The position numbers were made by a program, and so were the translations under genes. From positions 1-62,655 of the forward strand of contig JADNRV010000284.1 in NCBI GenBank assembly GCA_015499995.1: a stretch of DNA of 62,655 bases, in the 5' to 3' direction. Of this stretch, positions 1 to 12,099 are shown in pieces; within the stretch, counting starts at the first letter, position 1, and each line of letters begins with the position of its first letter. The stretch comes from Flammula alnicola. Taxonomy: Eukaryota > Basidiomycota > Agaricomycetes > Agaricales > Strophariaceae. The notes under the pieces are model-generated. The model was not told the origin of the DNA and searched no databases. It saw only the letters and a program-made list of their open reading frames with translations.

Positions 1-739
1 GGGGAGGAATCGCTCGTTCTCCATCGTCGGATGCTTGACTTGCGAGGCGGAATATTTCGGTAAGAATTTCCAGTGGTAATTGCGCCGTGGGCGACAATGC
101 GTTTATCTTTCTCCTCAAGTAGGTGCGTCTTTGAGTCAGCTCCCCCATCATACTTTCTATTGACGCCATCTCTGCCTCCAGACTCGCCACGCTTTCCTGT
201 TAAGTGTGTGAATGTAAGGCACAACACGCTGCAGAATAACGAGCTCACAGAATACGGCATGTCTTCGTAGACATCCCGGGAGACGAAAGGTTCAGGTCGT
301 GGACGAACGGCGAATGCCTCTGATCACACATTATTGTTTTGACAAAAAGAAGACCAAGTTCGAAAATATAGGTGTCTTAAACGAAGATACTGGTGAAAAA
401 TGGTATGAGTTGGTTGAAGAGGAAAGTGAAGACGTCCTCTCACCATGTTTTACACATCAACGCATGTTTTCAACGTGGTCCTTTTAACTCTCATCGTCAG
501 CGAAGAAGACTGTTGGCACCACACGTTGCTGATTAACTCTTTTGCTGAGAAACGAAGGAGCTAGTGTGAGAGAGCGTACATTCGACCTCTTCAACGTTCA
601 ACGTTCAAACGTTGAAGATCAGGAGAAAAGAAGAATTCAACCTCCGACCCTTTTTTCAACCTACATATTATTGAATCTTATTGAATCAGTTTTCATATTT
701 CAGCCTTCCAGCAGCGACAATAATATTCTCTAGTCCATT
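1..739. other. No gene recognised
   Basis: Only short open frames without similarity that I recognise and without a convincing ATG plus splice pattern. One frame at about 299-487 looks mildly protein-like (Lys/Glu-rich) but begins with GTG and is not assignable. Confidence 0.4.
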
Positions 740-990
740 TTGTGTGACTCGACCCTGCTACTTCACATCCGTGTACGACGAAGCATTGTCATTTTTACCC
801 GTTGGCCAGGTAGTTCTCATGACAGTGAGTGTTTTCTTTATCCTTGCCCAACCACGATACTCCCGACTTTTTCCTGGACCAGAGTAGGAGATTCCTATCC
901 TTTGATGAACCCCTATACAACATATGCCGAATGCTTGCGATTGAACGTCACGAGAGCCATCGAAATACCTCAACTTCCATTCCATTGACG
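740..990 (+). pseudogene. Relic of a PIF/Harbinger-type (DDE_4) transposase
   Basis: One frame contains FTRWPGSSHDSECFLYP, then about 25 residues later GDSYPLMNPYTTY. This spacing and wording match the PIF/Harbinger (DDE_Tnp_4) nuclease, whose members read roughly R-x-P-G-S-x-H-D-S and then G-D-x-x-Y-P-L-x-x-x-L-x-T-P-Y around the second catalytic Asp. Nothing before or after it continues the transposase in frame, and no terminal inverted repeats were found, so this is a short dead fragment. It lies just upstream of the questin-oxidase-like gene and could be part of its promoter region. The family call rests on two motifs only. Confidence 0.45.
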
Positions 991-1284
991 ATCCAAGGCT
1001 TCCAAGCGGAAAGTGCTTACGAGGACTTCGGCTCAAGTCTAACCGCCTTACCAAGCTATTTCACATACAAGAGACTACTATGCGAACGTTTCGAAGAAGG
1101 CCAACTGATGACTGCACGAGACCCACTGAATAGTGTAAATTTGTCCATGGAAGAGCTGCTTTTGTCGCAGATGAGAGCGCTGATGTCAATGGGAGCCTCA
1201 CCTGACTTGGGAGTACTTACGGTTTCTAATAAAAGGACCGCATTATGGCGCAAATCAGACACTCACTACCCTCAAGCTTCCAGA

Positions 1285-3011
1285 ATGACGAGCGACATCG
1301 ATACTAACCTCTTTCCCGTCCCAAGCCGTCATGGACTATCAAACAAAAATCTGGTACTTCCACGTTCGAAGCCAGGAGTTTCTCCAGCCTCGACGAGTGC
1401 ACTTCAAGCCATTCTGACAGACAACCATAAGCGATGGCATATCTTCTTCAATTTTCAACGCTTTCACAAGTATGTCATTGCTTTTCTGCCAGTGCTGTGT
1501 AGACTACTGACTGCGTGGCTTGATCTAGCCACACTGCTCATACTGCTCTAACCCTGTGGTGCCTTGGTGCAGACGCAAGCGTCCTGAAAGGGTCCTACAA
1601 GGATCACAGCAAGTACCAACGTCCTGCATTCCCTTCTCCGAGTAATATCACTAGCCAGACGTGGAAGGATCACCTGGGAGATGAGGAGTAAGTTCTGTTT
1701 CTTCAACGAAGCTGAATACATGTTAATCGTGCGCTATGAAGCTACTATCACGCTTATCTCGAATTCTTCAAAGCGGAACTTAAAGAAAAAAGCTTCGACG
1801 TCATTCTTGAGGAATACGTGTTCGCGCCGAGCGCTAACTTTGTCACGGGCCTACAAAAGCAACCCGAGATGTTGAATAGGTTTTTGGAGGGTCTTCTTCA
1901 CCCGATCATCCATACGGGCTTTGGAGTTGAATTTACCTTGCCTGGAACATTCGCCGAAGGTAAAGTCGCGCTATCTTGTCTGATTTGGTACTGTTACCTA
2001 ATATCTTTGTCTCCGACCCTAGGCCTTGCGGAGACAGCAGTTCATGGCGGAGACTCGAGCCGCGTAATTCCTTCCTCGTGGTTTATTTCGTCTAGTGCTG
2101 GTTTGGTGTCCCGCTTCCCAGATGCCGTAGGCCTCACGGACAAGGAACCTAAGCAAGACATTCACGCCTTCAGTATTCTTGCACGCATTCTTGCCGACCC
2201 AAGCTTGGGTACTTTTAAAGAGCCTGACCCCAGCCAGCAGAGGTTTTACCTCGATGTCATGGAGAACTATGGAGATACGATTGTGAAATACGTGAATCAG
2301 TGGACTCTTGACGGTGAACTTGACAAGAAAGTACAGGAATTGCAGTGGACGAATGTATTGCTGTACGCTGTTGGTGGCTCAGAGGCGAATGGGCCATTCA
2401 ACGCTGATTTCTTCCTGTAAGTACTCGCAAAGTCATTCCGATGGTCAGGCGATGCTTGATGACTTTATGACGTTAACAGCATGCACCTTGTTACCTCGTC
2501 CCTCTTCCTGTCCGGTATTTTCGCCGAATTGAAGCGTCCTTCTCAAGTCGAACTGCTGCGCGGATACTTCGCCGTTTGTCTGTCATGGTACATCGGGCGC
2601 GGACGTCCCACCCTCGACATCGCGAGATTTTTCAACAATCCAGATACCTCTCATCCCTCTGCACCCGGACCCCAGCCGACTCCTCATGAAGGCGTAAACC
2701 CATCCCCTTCTTCGCCTGCGGCGATTACTCCCAATCCATGGTTCCCCATCATGCAATCGACACTGGTTCATCCTGATGATCACCTGCCTAAGCTTCAGAG
2801 AGCTTTGAGCGAGTATTCCACGCACTTCGGTCTCACGCCAGCGGGCACTTTCAAGGATACGGAACTGAAGGATGCCGGCTTGGTCGATGGGACTTTGTTC
2901 CTGAGGGCGGCGGGCTTGTCCATCTCGAGGTTGGGATGGGTGAGAGAAGGACAGCCGCCATTGGAAGGGTCCTGGGACCGAAGAGGATTCTTCACGTCGG
3001 CCAACCTTTGA
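1285..3011 (+). CDS. Questin oxidase / AflY-like oxidoreductase (DUF4243 family)
   Basis: Five exons (1285-1469, 1529-1687, 1742-1959, 2023-2416, 2480-3011) join in phase to a 495-residue protein, a usual length for the family. Members of this family (questin oxidase, AflY of the aflatoxin pathway) are cofactor-poor oxygenases implicated in Baeyer-Villiger-type opening of anthraquinone rings. Visible family hallmarks: the N-terminal block NHKRWHIFF followed by FHNHTAH at about residues 60-66 and LGADASVLKGSY; HAFSILARIL in the middle; WTNVLLYAVGGSEANGPFNADFF then MHLVTSSLFL; and a C-terminal G-WDRRGFF block. The ATG at 1285 is the first that gives a family-like short N-terminus before the NHKRWHIFF block; a longer in-frame upstream extension looks unrelated. 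No neighbouring polyketide or other pathway genes are seen, so it is not in an obvious cluster. The substrate cannot be inferred. Confidence 0.85.
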
Positions 3012-3380
3012 AATCGCTAGTCTGGCAGAAATTGAACGTAGCCATAAGTATGTATCGCCTTACCCCTTACTCAAGCCAATGTGTACATTAGTATTTATGT
3101 CAGACGAATCCCAGCTCTACCAAGCACTTTCACTTTATATTTACAGGAGAGTTTGACTTAAAACTGAAAAGCGATCATGAACATTATTAGTTCAAGAAAT
3201 CGCTGAAATTGATTACTTCCGTTCATTCTCTGCGAGTTCGTTAAGAACATCCTTATCGGGGCTGCCTTGGGGCTGCCGGCTCGCAATATACCTTGTTCTT
3301 TGTTGAGAAAGATCATTGGGGACTGTTGAACTCGGCCTGAAAATTTTGGATCTGTTTAGATAGAGATTGTTTGAATTACT
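3012..3380. other. No gene recognised
   Basis: AT-rich spacer behind the questin-oxidase-like gene; presumably holds its 3' untranslated region and polyadenylation signals. No coding pattern seen. Confidence 0.5.
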
Positions 3381-4160
3381 GAAATTCTTACAATGCGCCC
3401 ATCATCGAGAACCATCTGCATGAGAGATACTTATGTACATTAGAGTTTCGACAGCGAATAAGGCCTACAATCTTATCGGCATCGATGAGGGTTTGAAGCG
3501 ATGGGCAACGGTGATGGCTCACATCTTTGTTAAGTTCGGTTCTCAGGCTGTGTTGTACGACTGCGTCGGTTTTGTAATCTTCAAAATACATGAGTTTTTG
3601 AATCGAGGAGGGAACCTTTTAAGCCCTATTGGAACATCTTGCCTTGTGGATTTACCATTCATTCTCTTTTCATGTCAGCATTCGGCCTGTGGTTTTTTTC
3701 AAATCCCAGCGCGTTTGACCAGAATTTGTCTTCCACCCTCGTGGATGTCCAAATTGCGACCCTCTCACATATTATTGGATCTTCAAGCGTATTCCACTCC
3801 ACACATCTTCCCCACGTAGCTGAAATACGATGTCAGTCAAATTTCGAGGGATTCACAGCCTGAGTAATACCGACCTTCGTCCAGGATGAGAGGCTTGCTT
3901 CCCCGTAGTATTGCTCTAGCAAGGGCAATGATTTGTCGTTGACCAACAGAGAGGTTGCTCCCTCCACTGACAATTTTAGTGTCTAATGAAATACTTGCAT
4001 CGCTAGCTTCCTGAAGGGCGGGAAGACCAGCTGAACGAAGTGCATCATTCAACGCTTCGTCACCGTGTTGCTCAAAGGGGTCCAAGTTATCTCGGAGTGT
4101 GCCTACAATAAGTATGTCGGTCAGAATAAAGTGTGAGTGCAGCTTATCGCCGGCGCTCAC
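3380..4160 (-). pseudogene. Broken C-terminal nucleotide-binding domain of an ABCC/MRP-type transporter
   Basis: Read on the minus strand, 4160-3860 encodes TLRDNLDPFEQHGDEALN, then the ABC signature NLSVGQRQIIALARAIL and Walker B LILDE, hallmarks of the second nucleotide-binding domain of ABCC (MRP/Ycf1-like) exporters. The expected continuation (TSAIDYKTD) is interrupted right after LILDE by about 270 bases; the reading resumes at about 3590 with DYKTDAVVQHSLRTELNKDV, and after a plausible intron (about 3402-3458) continues with MVLDDGRIVRIS. In the H-loop the expected TVAHR wording is present only in a shifted frame (about 3500-3520), which indicates indels. No membrane domains or first nucleotide-binding domain are found upstream. 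I read this as a decayed 3' fragment. Confidence 0.7.
3595..3870 (+). other. Insertion inside the ABC-transporter relic; possible exon of a membrane protein
   Basis: This stretch separates the two halves of the broken ATPase domain. On the plus strand it has a hydrophobic open frame (about 3639-3863) with wording such as SAFGLWFFSNPSAFDQ, reminiscent of transmembrane proteins common in mushroom genomes, but too short to assign. No terminal repeats or target duplications were evident by eye. Confidence 0.3.
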
Positions 4161-4852
4161 CGCTCAGAAGTTCGGGTTGTCAAGGTCGATGGTAAGCTTT
4201 CGCGCATGTTTTTCCGAAAAGTGAGGCTGATATCACTGAAGAGGCTTGGAGAATACAGAATATAGCGTAACAATTCACTAATGAAGAGATCGGACTTAAA
4301 GCTTACGAGTAAAGAGGTTGTGTGGCAGCATAGATTAGATTAGGACGTGGCTGTGCACATACGTGTGGGCGACTCGAATGATATAAATCCAACACATCTT
4401 GCCAGCGGCCCCGACGCCATACTGCACGGCGTTGCCTCGATGCGTTCCAGGGCACTCATGCCCCAAGAGCTGTCAGATCGGACTGGTCCAACGGATGAAC
4501 TTGAATAGCCTCGAGCACATAATCAGGTTTCCAGGTTTCCTGCATTACCCCCGGAATGACTCCTCTGGACGACGCTCCCCGGTGGAAACCCACGGTTCGC
4601 TTCTATTTATCTTCGCACATGCTTGACAATGCGGTCTATTTAATTATAAGTCTCTAGATGCACCTAGAATATTTTTGGATCTTTTGGAATTGTGAATTGC
4701 GATTATCGCGCCAACGAACGCCCAGGTCTCGGCGATTTGAGAACAGGAAAGAAATGCCAAGGTGGCACGTATGTTCTCGAGGCTTATCAAGGGACCTTCG
4801 ATTTCTGATTGAGGGTCACATTCATATCCCTTTGCTCTTTCGAGCTACCACC
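4161..4852. other. No gene recognised
   Basis: Spacer between the ABC relic and the MFS gene. A short segment around 4251-4290 (cttggagaata ... aacaattcac) has a similar partner near 7512-7550 on the other side of the MFS gene, hinting at a short dispersed repeat. Confidence 0.4.
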
Positions 4853-7268
4853 ATGTCTGAAAATAAAATCACTCCCAATAACGAACTGCTTGGAAAAGGG
4901 CATAGCAGAACAGAATCAGAGGCGGAGTCAGGCAACGTCATCGATGCTGTGGCGGAAAAGCAGTTGTTGAGGAAGCTAGACTGGATATTGATACCTCTGT
5001 TCATGCTTATATGTGAGGTCAACATTCTGTATCCTGTGTTCACATTGAATTCAACCGATTTATGTAGATGGCCTTAATTTCATCGATAGGTGCGGACATT
5101 CCTTTACTCTGAACCGGAAGAACTAATGAATTTGTCGAACAGAACTGCCGTAGGTACGGTGTCACGCGTTTTATACCGTATTTTTTAACGTGGTATGATG
5201 CTGAATGCGAGTCGCCAGGTAATGCAAAGATTGCTGGTAAGTTGTTCTCCTTTGATTCTGCTTCAATGTTAATTTTCTGTTGACAGGATTGGAAAAAGAC
5301 CTTGGGATGGAAGGTTTCGATTTTAACATCGCTCTGACGGTGTTTTATATCTTTGTACGGTCATGTCCTTGCGTTATGCGAAAGATATACTCATGTGTTT
5401 CCAAAGTACTTCCTTGCAGATATTCCCTCTAATCTTATCATGAAACGGGTTGGATCGATCTGGATAGCAGTCCTTGTTACACTATTTGGGGCAGTATCCC
5501 TTGCATCCGCTTTCATCAAGACTTACAGGCAGCTTTTGGCGACCCGAGTCCTTCTCGGATTGGCTGAAGGTGGAACCTTGGTACATGATTTTATTACGAC
5601 TTCTCGAGGTACCAATGGCTTACCAGAATTTACAGTCTGCTCTCGTATATTTAATGGCACGCGTATGTCATCCTCATATTCTGCGCATTTTTTCCGTATT
5701 AATATTTTACTCTGTTGAAGTATTATCGCCGCAAAGAATTGGTCCTACGCACTGGCCTTTTCTTTGGACTGGCACCGACGCTTGCAGGAGCTTGTACGTT
5801 CCTATCCTATAGATACCTTTCTTATGGTTGATCTTCTGTCAGTTGGTGGCCTCCTAGCCTCTGGACTCCTTTCTGTGGACAATATTGGGATTGTAAAGAG
5901 CTGGAGAAAGGTCAACCTCACCATATTTGATGAACTCTTACAGTCGCTGATTAATTCTTCCAGATTTTCTTCGTCGAAGGTAATTTTCCTAACTTTCTCA
6001 GCATTCCGTAATCTGATCGATTTCCATAGGTCTCATTACGACTAGCGTCGGCCTCCTGCTATTCATTACCATTCCCGACGATCCCCTTACTTCTCGCATT
6101 TTAACTAAAACTGAGCGGGAGCTTTCCATCGCCAGACTCAATGCAGATGCCGTCGTCAAGACGGACGGAAAGAAGGAACCGACTTCAATCAAGCTTATTC
6201 TACAATCATTCAACATTTGGGTGAGAGTGCCACGAATGTCCGTTTAAATTCCATGTGTTGACTAGTGTGCCGCGTTATGACTAGACCACAGTTTGCGCCG
6301 TCGCTTACATGTTCGTCAATATATCATTCCAAGGCCTGAGCCTGTTCCTTCCGACTGTCGTCAGCTCTCGTACGTCTCGCTGATCCAGTGTATTGAAGAG
6401 CACTTTGCTCACAAAATCTATAGTTGGAAAATATAGTCCGTAAATTCCTGCATAGTAAAATCTTATTAAATATGCTTACTCTTCCTTCTAGCTGTTGTAC
6501 AAGCTCAACTTCGTAGCGTGCCTCCCTTTGCATTGGCCACTGTTTGGGTACTCGTCGTCATCTCTTGGAGCTTTATCGCAAAGCAAAGAGCAATTCCCGT
6601 TATATGCACCATGTTGCTTCAGGTGGTGGGATATGCTATAGCTGTAGGAACCAAGAATCCCCATGCACGGTAAGCTACTTCACGCCCATATCTCTATGCT
6701 TAGGCTTATTGTCTTTTGCAACAGTTATGCGGCCTGCTTCTTGTGTGTCACCGGAAGTACTCCTGGCGGACCCATGGTACTGCAATTCAATATGTGGCAT
6801 TAAATACCCTGCTCATGCACAATCTAGTTCCTTATTTGGGGCACGGACAATGCAGCGCCTGATACTATGCGCGCTGTTGCGACAGCGGCCATCCCAGGTC
6901 TGTCTGACCCTGCCTTTCATTGGAGTATTCTGACCAAATCGTACTATACCAGCTCTCGGTGCAATTGGCTCTCTTATCGCGTGAATATATTCCATTTCAA
7001 GCTTGTGTATCAAAAATTCTGAGGTTTTCTTTCGCGAAGGGTCTGGACGTATTTGCCCTCGGATGCGCCAAATTTCCACAAGGGAAACTCGCTCAACCTG
7101 GCCACAGGTTGTACAGTTGTCTTGATGGCCACATTTGGAGCACTGTACTTGCGGCGGGAAAATGCGAAACGAGATCGCGGCGAGCGGGACTATCGCCTTG
7201 AGGGAAAGACCGAAGAGGAGATCAAGAACCTTGGGTATCTGCATCCCAAATTCCGTTACCAAATCTAA
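4853..7268 (+). CDS. MFS permease, anion:cation symporter (allantoate/nicotinate permease-like) family
   Basis: Eighteen exons join in phase to 493 residues: 4853-5012, 5068-5089, 5143-5153, 5219-5236, 5287-5354, 5407-5580, 5636-5662, 5721-5793, 5843-5910, 5964-5979, 6030-6220, 6285-6369, 6424-6435, 6492-6669, 6725-6776, 6828-6897, 6953-6980, 7040-7268. Several are micro-exons (11, 12, 16, 18 bases). The protein shows the Dal5/Tna1-type ACS signature: LNFIDRTAVGNAKIAGLEKD at the end of helix 1, FNIALTVFYIFYFLADIPSN, RVLLGLAEGG, SALVYLMARYYRRKELVLRTG, and a C-terminal NAKRDRG-rich cytosolic tail. Family members are plasma-membrane proton symporters for small organic anions such as vitamins, amides or dipeptides; the substrate here is unknown. 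All motifs are intact and no frameshift was found. A decayed paralogue lies at 53056-55509. The ATG at 4853 is preceded by cacc, a favourable context. Confidence 0.9.
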
Positions 7269-10060
7269 CATGGACACTTGAATGATTGATGTTTCTCCGT
7301 TATGCATATACTATAATAATATAGTACCAAAACTATTTTGTCACTTCTATACCTCCTACCCCTACATACTCAACTGAACCAACGTGGTCCAATATCCAAC
7401 TTTCTCACAACAACCCATTATAATAATCAGAACAAGATACATACTTATCACACGTCTTTGAATTGCATCGTCACTCCTGCAGGTAACAAGTATATGACTT
7501 GAAAAAGAAGCTTGGAGAACAAGTAGTGCAATAACAATTCACAAATGAGGAGGGAAAAATATGAACGCGCAGTACTGAGAGCAGGTGTTCGGGAGAAACT
7601 GGAAAAGATTCGTCCACTCGGAGTGGCCAAACATTATAGCGCGGTCTTTGAATGGCCCGCCCTACATGCTACCTGTGATTCCGAATCCACGTCCTTGCAT
7701 TACTTGCTTTTATTTACGCCGCAGACACCGACCTCACGAATAAGCGAACATTTTCTGCTATGTATAACTTGTAGATTACTGCAAAACCAGCCCTACTCGG
7801 GGACTGACAAACTATCTCATTCGCCGTGACTACTCACTGTGCAATGACGAGCCACGCGCTTCGAATTTGTAATTCCAGAGGACGATATCTCTAAACACAC
7901 TCAGCAGAGCTGTCCGCTATATAGCCGTATTAGCTTCGAGGCTCAGTCCGCGGCCGTAAATCCGAATCGAAAACTGCGAGACTACTAGATATGCAAAGCA
8001 GCAGCCGCGAGTCACTATCAATGTCTGAAAATGCTCAACCGTCGCAGAAGCCTTCCTTCTCGTCTGCTATCTATTATTGTTGAACACCATCTGCACTGAT
8101 AACGAGTGGTGACTATGGGAAAGGGTGGTATGGATCATCGATATGCCTGCAGGCGCACACCTGACGCCGACTCTCGCAATGACTCATCGTAAAGCAGAGC
8201 TTCCTGGGTTTGTCTACTCCCAGCTAGGGTGGAAGTGGGCGGCGGGTGATGCGAGTAAAAAGCGTAAGGGGAAGGAGTCCGGTTTGGGGGGAAGAGTAAA
8301 GGTTCATCATAAACGTCGCGTTGTCTAAAGCGAATCATCCTAAACCCCACCCAAGCACCCGTCAACCACCCCAAAGCCACCTGTCGGCGCTGAGGATGCC
8401 AGGAGCACCACCTGCTCCTGTTGGTAACAGGGAATGCCTTTCTTCTGGGGACTCGGGGTCGTAGGCGACAATGACGATGAGAACGAAGTCGTGGTCCGCC
8501 AAGGGGGGCAAGAGGAAACCGAAAGCAAAGCAAAACCAAACGTCTCAGCGTCGTTTCGTATCCAGTCGGGATCGCGCGAGCTCGCATGTCACCTCTGTCC
8601 TCCTCCTCGATTTATGCGCCGGCTGGGCATCATCCTCCTCCTCCTCCACGATTAGCGGGAAGGGTGGCAGGAGGTAACGTACGCCTTGTACCGCAGGTGC
8701 GCGCCGTCGTTGTCGATATCGTCACACGGCGTGTAGGCGTTGGTGTACCCATTCATGCTGCTGTTGTGGTTGCTGTGGCTTTCTGCGCCGTGGGCGTGAG
8801 CGTATCCATAACGATACGAGGACGACGACGCAAAGACGAGACTCGAGAACTCATCGCTTTCGTCCGACTCTGAGGAGAGGTCGGGTATGAGCTGTGGGAC
8901 GGCGACGTACGTCGAGGCTGAGGCCACAAGGGAAAGTGGATGCCATGGTGGTGGTGTCAGTGCTGGTGGTATTGGAACTGGTGGTGAGACTGGTGTTGTT
9001 GAGGAGGGTAATGGTTGTGTTGTTTGGTGGACTGGGACCGCTTGAGGATGGGTCTGGGTGGAGAGGTTGTGGTCAGCTGTCGGTGATGGTGTCGACGTGG
9101 CAGCAACAGCTCAGCGTTCAGCGCTCATGGTCTTAACGCTGACTGCTCACGTATTCCCTGCAGGATATTCGTTGGTAGATGGGCTGATAACCCACAGTTT
9201 AAGTCTATGACAGAAAAGCAGGAAAATGAGGTTACAATATGAAAAAAAAAAAGAGAAACCAAAAAGAAGAGCAAATTATGAGGTCCACAATATTGGACCT
9301 CAGTTCTGCGCATCCATTGAGCAACAGACCACCAAAAAAATGATTCAGGTCCACAATATTGGACCCGTCCCTCGAACGATCCATAGAGCAGACGAGGGAG
9401 GGAAAGAATGAATGAAGAGTCAGAAGACTGCGGCGGGATGTATTCAGAATTCTGTAGTGTAAAATTTAATTCAAACGACGACGAGCAACACGGTCACGTG
9501 TTGGTTCAAGACGTGACGCGTGAACGCGTGAACAGAAATTCAGAACACTGAACGACACGAAATTATGATTTCACCTGGTACGTGCTACGTACGATATTTT
9601 CAATTGGTTCATCACAGTACGCTGGCGCTGAGCTAAGACTATGCCAGACGACCGCTATCTACAGCCTGGCGGCCCTTTCCTTCTCTCTCCTATCGCCGAT
9701 GATACCTGCCACTGCTGCTCTCAGTTAAACTTTTATCTTGGTTGTCTGAAGATAGAATCCTCCGGACCCTCCACTCCAGGACAAGTGCAAGTCTGAACGA
9801 GATGTTAGCCTTGTGAACGCTCACGCAACCCTGGTGCACGCAGCTCTTTCAGTCGTGTCGAATTCATGGTTACTGTTCGCGAAAACAGACTCGATATCTT
9901 GTGTGTTCTTACTTGGAGCATCGCCCTACCGACGGGAGAAGTCCTCCGCATGTTTCCATGTTGTGGAATGTGCTGCATCATCGAGTATCACGGACAGTTG
10001 CCTTGGGATTCTACGCCGCGGCTGAGTTTGTCCTCATACTAGAAGATTGATATTTGCGCT
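7269..10060. other. Gene-poor spacer with low-complexity sequence
   Basis: About 2.8 kb without a gene I can defend. From 8120 to 9130 the sequence is GC-rich and low-complexity, with open frames on both strands (for example 8652-8927 minus, Ser/Asp/His-rich), but the frames lack a consistent ATG and splice pattern. Around 9480-9560 acgtg/cgtgaacg motifs recur. See the separate entry for the twin near-palindromes at 9282 and 9348. Confidence 0.4.
9282..9365. repeat. Two copies of an 18-bp near-palindrome
   Basis: The 18-mer ggtccacaatattggacc occurs at 9282-9299 and again at 9348-9365, 66 bases apart. Each copy is nearly its own reverse complement (ggtcc ... ggacc around an aatatt core). Possible meanings are the ends of a very small inverted-repeat element or a twin protein-binding site; nothing distinguishes these. 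Confidence 0.5.
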
Positions 10061-10450
10061 CACGATTTTTGCAGACGCTTGCAATTTTTAGGCTCTATGG
10101 GCCCTCCTCTCGGTATGCTGAAGGCCGTTACACAAGATATCTTCCTCCCGGAGATACGAGAGTCTGTCGGAAACCGTATCGGATTCGATCTCCTTCAGGG
10201 TAGCAACCCAGTCATTTCTTTTAAACAGACGGAGAAGATAGCTGGCCTCGACGACGACGACGCTATGCTCGTGCTTAAACAAACCAACGCTCGAAAGCCG
10301 CTTGTCGGGCTTTATGACACTCTGGAGCCTATTCAGACTGAGACTATTGAAGGATTTGTTGCCAATCTGCAGAGCAGATCCATGGGCCTATACAAGACAT
10401 GGCCTTGTTCTTCGATGCGGGCCCGATCCACGGTCTTTCAATCGTGCTAG
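10061..10450 (+). pseudogene. Fragment of an unrecognised protein-coding gene
   Basis: The frame from about 10079 reads like real protein: FLPEIRESVGNRIGFDLLQG, KQTEKIAGLDDDDAMLVLKQ, YDTLEPIQTETIEGFVANLQ. Near 10390 the protein-like wording continues in another frame (MALFFDAGPIHGLSIVLVQ, stop 10447-10449), with no GT...AG pair at the junction, so a frameshift is more likely than an intron. No ATG-started upstream exon could be placed. I do not recognise the family. Confidence that it was coding is moderate; that it is functional, low. Confidence 0.3.
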
Positions 10451-11779
10451 TGCAATAGGAGTAGCAACTGGCCGCACGATGTTTGGGTTGCAGATGTGAT
10501 GGTATCATCCTTGTATACCCTTTTCCTCACTTCTCCCTTGCATCTCTCAATTGTGTTCCTCGCGGAAATGCAGTTATTTCGTGAATTTAGTGTTGTACCG
10601 AAATGTACCCGTCCTCAGTCGATCCCAATTTTGTTGATTTTTGGCTTTGTTCAGAACTTCAAAACGAACTTATCTGGCTGCCTTTCATCGATCTTGGGCC
10701 TATTTCTTGTCTTCCTCTTGCCCTCCATGGTGAACTGCCATTGGGAGGCTCTGTTTCCTCTCTTTCCTAGTCTCGACGAGACCGTCCGCACGTTTTGTGA
10801 CGTGATAGAGGGTTGCTTAAGCCTACCTCTGTCATTACCCCCGGCTACTAAAGATATACATTCCACATTCGGGGGACTCGATGAAGTCTGACACTGAAAT
10901 ACCTTGTCACTCACACAACAAATTGCGATGCATTTGAACCAGATTCGGACCAACGCTGTTATCTGTTCCTCTTGTGGGGCGCAGGTACAAACCCTGCTCG
11001 TTTCTCTTTGCTTTTTTGTCTTTGTTTCGGTGACACAATGCACTGACCTCGTCTTGGACCAACCTAACTATTGGCAGTGTCAAACAAACTTCAGATTTCG
11101 GCGAGGAGAAATAGAGCGTCATGGACTCAGACTCTCATCTTCTCCAGCATCAACAACAAGCTGAATAAGCTCGATTCCCCAAGCGATCAGGATTGGCGGC
11201 ATACACCGTTTTCTCTTGCCTACGGTAGACTCTTTTGCACGACCCCAGCATTCAAGATTTATTATCGCGTCAAACAAGTAGTTGAAGCACTGCCTTGGCA
11301 TCCCCCCGGCCGTTAATGGACCCAGCATGGTAGCCGCACCAGACGACCAAAACGACGGTCGAAGTGAAAAATATCTGTCGCAATTTGAATGCACCGAAAG
11401 ATGGTGACTTGCGATCCAGGAGCCAAAGGGTCACCGTGTTGTGGAACAACGAAAGGGACATTCAGTTGCGCTCGGCTACGGCCAAAATTAATATTGGTTT
11501 CGTATTTTTCCCGGCATCGCCATCTCCGATTTTATCCCATTTCTAATGGCTCAGAGGAGTGTCAGCCTGTCTTTTAACGTACCTTTGTGGAGCAATAAAT
11601 TGGACGGCGATCTAAAATCAGTGGTTTCGAATAGTCATCGGTGCATTGGGTCTTTCCTTCATTCATTTTTTCGATGATCCCAGCTGTTTTTTTCACCAGT
11701 TTCGTCATGGACTCCGCTCGAGACAACACGTCCTCCGAATCGATTTATTCGGTCGAGGCTGACCTGTGATTCTGTTTCA
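10451..11779. other. No gene recognised
   Basis: Spacer up to the left arm of the inverted repeat. It contains overlapping open frames on both strands without family resemblance and with GTG/TTG/CTG starts only. A short ATG frame at about 11708-11769 directly abuts the arm but is too short to judge. Confidence 0.4.
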
Positions 11780-12099
11780 GTCAATTGGAAATTATAGGCG
11801 GACCGATCTGTGCCGTGTACATAAGCTTAAGCCTCAGGTTAGAACTTGTTACAGTGGCCCTTCTCTAAATTATCGACCTCGCTAGCAATGCAAATGTCAG
11901 CTGAATGTGCTGAGTAACTACATATTGCAATCTTTCATTGGCTGACGTTCTTCCATAAGGCATATATTTATTGATGGCTCGAACCAATTCTCTCTTGCTG
12001 ACTACGACACCGCTCCAGCTATATACTAAAACCGAGGACTAGATGAAAAAATCGAGCAATACTAGAACTACAGAAAAAACGGCACATTTAGATATGCCT

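Noticed and set aside
8135..8927. Minus-strand frames that could be a Ser/His-rich protein
   Set aside because: The starts are GTG rather than ATG in the best frame, the frames do not join by usable introns, and the low-complexity composition explains the open reading.
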